From positions 12,839,859-12,903,858 of the forward strand of contig CM063287.1 of assembly GCA_032173965.1 (NCBI GenBank): a stretch of DNA of 64,000 nt. Reading direction: 5' to 3'. Position 1 is the first letter of the stretch; every line of letters starts with the position of its first letter. Source of the stretch: Sitta carolinensis (Eukaryota > Chordata > Aves > Passeriformes > Sittidae). Shown piece after piece: positions 61,061 through 64,000 of this stretch. Below the pieces are notes generated by a model, which did not search any database, was not told where the DNA came from, and worked only from the letters and a program-made list of their open reading frames with translations. The translations under genes and the position numbers were made by a program.

Positions 61061-64000
61061 AAAACCAAATCCAAACGAAACACAAAACCCAAACAACTTC
61101 TCCATAATTTTAGAATAAATGTTGCACTTCTAATTTCTAGAGTTCTCCAGACAGACAGCTTAAATTGATGGCTTGTGAGTGAGGACTGGCCCCTTTGTGA
61201 GATGTTTTCGGAATGATTGATTTACAATAAAGTGGCTCCTGGTGGGTGCACGCAGGTGGAACTGATTCAGATCGATTCCACAGAAGCTGACTAATCAGCT
61301 GTTTAAACTGGCAGAGTGCTCAATGACAGAAACAGTGCAGCTATCATTTTCTATCTAAGATTACAAATTAACTTGTTCTGTTTATCCTGTATGCCATCAA
61401 TATGGAGAAAAGCAGCTGAGAGGAAAGTGGGATTCCAGACTGATGGTATAAAGCCTCTCCTGCAAATATGCTCTTGAACATTGACAATAAAGGCACAAAG
61501 GGAAATTTCATTACGTAATAATGAAACCAGTGGAGAGCAACATCAAAAAGGATGACTTTTTCAATTAATTAACTAGAATGGGAAGTCAACAATATTTTTA
61601 AAATGTGACCACAAAAGGATAAATCAATGCCAAAATGGCCATGAGTATACATGTACTGTCCCACACACTACCACACACGCTATCAGTCTGTTCCTGTCCA
61701 CGCATATTATATGCACCCCAGAGGACTAGCATCTTTAGAGACTGGTATTTCCAGAAATGATTAATGCTAGGTAATCAACATTTCAGCCTCTACAGTCATA
61801 TCCCTGAAAGTGTCATTTTTACAACAAGATGAAAACTCCAAGGGGAACACAATGTATGGAGGTAAGTGAAAGCTGTCAGAGAGAATGCGGGTAAGTGAAA
61901 GGAGAATAGATATTCATTGCCTCTATGCTGATAACAAGAGCAGGGGTAAAAGGGGCAGGAGGGCTTAGCAAAATAATTTTAACTATCTCTCATTTGTAAT
62001 GCTTCCTTCATGTAATATTTCTGGCATTTGAAAAATTTGTGATTTCTTTTTTTATCCTTCTTCCCCATCCCACATAGACATACTCCATCTGTGAATTCAA
62101 CTTAAAGCTGCAGAAAAATACCAAGTATGCCCCAGTTCAAAGGGTAGTTACCCTATTTTTCCCAGCAGGAGATAGAGATGATGGTGCTAAAATATGAGGT
62201 TTAGTTAATCCACCAGAAAAGCTTCCTTTCACTAGCCTGTTAAGGCATAGATGAAAAAAGAAGGGACACAGAAAAAAAGTTTAACTCTCTGAAATTGTCC
62301 AGTCTGTCTCTCTGCAGAGCTTGACTAATTCAGTGATAGTTGCTCAATTTCAAAAGCGCCCTTTTATGAACTTATTTATGGTCTGAGAGCAACTCATGAA
62401 ACCTGGGGTTAAAAACCAAAAAAACTCCAATCCTCCTGATGATCATCAATACCTTACAAACTGATCCAAGCTACAAAGAATTACTGAAAAGTGTTGCACT
62501 AACACCAATGCTTATCTTATAGAAACTTAGATTTAGGTACATCAGTAACTTAGATACATCAGTCCTTTAAGCATTAAGATGACTGTAAATCTGATTTAGT
62601 TTTGTGCACATTTAAGAATTGACCCCAAATCAAAACTATTGTTTTATTGTAACTTTTGAGCTGCATAATACATGGTCTTACTGTCATATGCTTTCCTCTG
62701 GCATTAATAACAGAAATTAAAATACCAAGCAGATACTGACATTAAATTTGGTAGCCTAGGAGGTAAATATTTTAACAGATGTACTGCTAAAGCTACTTTT
62801 TATTGCTACAGAAAGCAAAGTAAAACTTGATTGTCAGTAATAAAGAAAAACAATATATTGTGTTGCTACATGCATGCTAAATGTCAAAAATAGTCAAGCA
62901 TGTTTTTAACATGAATTAATCAACGAAGAGCCATATATTTATGTGCAAAAAGGAAAAGCAAGACAAAACTCTTGGGCTTTTCAACATCATAGGATAATTA
63001 GAGAATCAATGCTACTATTTTCCAAGAAAGGAAAGGACTCTAATTTAGGAGAAAACGCTTATTAGGTAGGATAATTAGGAAGGCATATGCAACATTTGGA
63101 TGTGTCACATTAATTTCTGTGATCATCTGCTTTTGAGAAGATTAGCCTCTTGACCTTTGCTGTCTTAGCCTTGAAAAGTGTTGAATGCCCAGCATACTGA
63201 AGTAAAATTTAGCTGCCTCGTTGCTGACTTCCTCATGAGTCTTCGACCCTGACCTAAAGGGATCTTTTCTGTCTCTCCATCTCCAGAGAGGAGAAATAAT
63301 TCAGTGCTCCTGCACATGTAGGCCCAGTTGTCTCCTGAGCGGGCTGCCAAAGCCAGCTGAGTTATGTGGGCTCGTATTGTGATGTGGGCTTCTCACAGCA
63401 AATTGATCTGATCGTGCTGAAGTCATTTCATTTCAGACCTTCAGGTTGATATGCAGTCTCAGAGGTGAGATAAGCTCCTTGGCTCTGAACTGAAGAAGAC
63501 ATGTTTCTTCATGATAAGATTGCCAATTCAAAACCAGACACTGCTTGGACAACCAAGCACAAGCATTGAGCAGGATCCATCACACAGAGTTTTGTTCACA
63601 AAACTACATGTATGTAGTACAGAAACAGAGATGCACTCAAACTTTTGATGCCCAAGACAATAAAAGTAACAACATATTATAAACAACACCTAGTGGAAAA
63701 CTCAAGGAAACAACTTATCAGCTGTCCAGGTAATGTGGGGTGATGAGATCATGAGAAGGGGAGAAGAATCCCAAAGCCTAACCAGTTCATTCTGGGTTTA
63801 GAAAGCAATAGTAGTTCCAGGCTGAGCCAGTGTATATTGCTGGCTTCTGTTTCCTTCCACCTTTACATCTTCTGAAAACAGGTAATGTCACCCAATTGTC
63901 ACATTAACTGCAGACCCTTCTCTGAGACTTCCGTAAAATAACTTTTAATTTATCTAGAACATCTGGGAAAAGATTTAAATTTTTCACTATGAAAAATAAA

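Larger units (their letters stand above)
58341..64000. other. Intergenic, no gene recognised
   Basis: An AT-rich block lies just after the LTR (58488-58535). There are poly-T and poly-A runs, and a mixed-composition stretch at 61130-61460 with E-box and homeodomain-like words. No coding signal is recognised. Confidence 0.65.

Noticed and set aside
33031..64000. Search for the next gene (LRMDA would be expected downstream of KCNMA1 by mammalian synteny)
   Set aside because: No leucine-rich-repeat exon or other known protein was recognised on either strand; the gene, if present, probably lies beyond the window.

Overview
The window is vertebrate nuclear DNA, almost certainly from a bird. Coding sequence occurs as short exons with GT/AG splice sites in AT-rich introns. 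There is a truncated CR1 LINE 3' end at about 1211-1556, which is typical of sauropsids. A complete solo LTR with a 5-bp target duplication lies at 57205-58335 and resembles, from memory, LTRs common in songbird genomes. A passerine is therefore the best guess, but the order is inferred rather than shown.

The only protein-coding gene I can support is the 3' part of KCNMA1 (BK / Slo1 calcium- and voltage-activated potassium channel) on the + strand, 5601-26935. Five constitutive-type exons encode the end of the cytoplasmic gating ring: 5601-5714 or its alternative 6414-6497, 8883-9013 (calcium bowl), 15394-15588, 16928-17046 and 18811-19035. The reading phase is continuous through all of them. 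Exons for the pore, voltage sensor, RCK1 and the start of RCK2 lie upstream of the window.

Two alternative-splicing modules can be read directly. First, 5601-5714 (38 codons) and 6414-6497 (28 codons) are both phase 1-1 and both end in the same I-T-E-L residues, so they look like interchangeable exons just before the calcium bowl. Second, the C-terminus has three possible endings. Reading through the donor at 19035 gives ...KYVQEDRL. Skipping the 29-nt microexon (21109-21137) gives ...NRKEMVYR. Including it shifts the frame of the last exon to give ...VEDEC. A UGCAUG (RBFOX-type) element lies 20 nt downstream of the microexon, and the last exon has a NAGNAG acceptor.

From 26936 on there is 3' UTR, with a candidate poly(A) signal at 27524 and a possible distal one at 33006. 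After that come about 30 kb with no gene I can defend: simple repeats, a 370-bp AGGAG polypurine tract, a GATA/GACA microsatellite, the solo LTR and some stretches that look like conserved non-coding DNA. I found no RNA genes, CRISPR arrays or prokaryotic features. The window does not, in my reading, contain an undescribed defence or mobile system. Its most interesting content is the compact splicing logic of KCNMA1 and a perfect 18-bp fold-back hairpin in the intron before the alternative exon pair.
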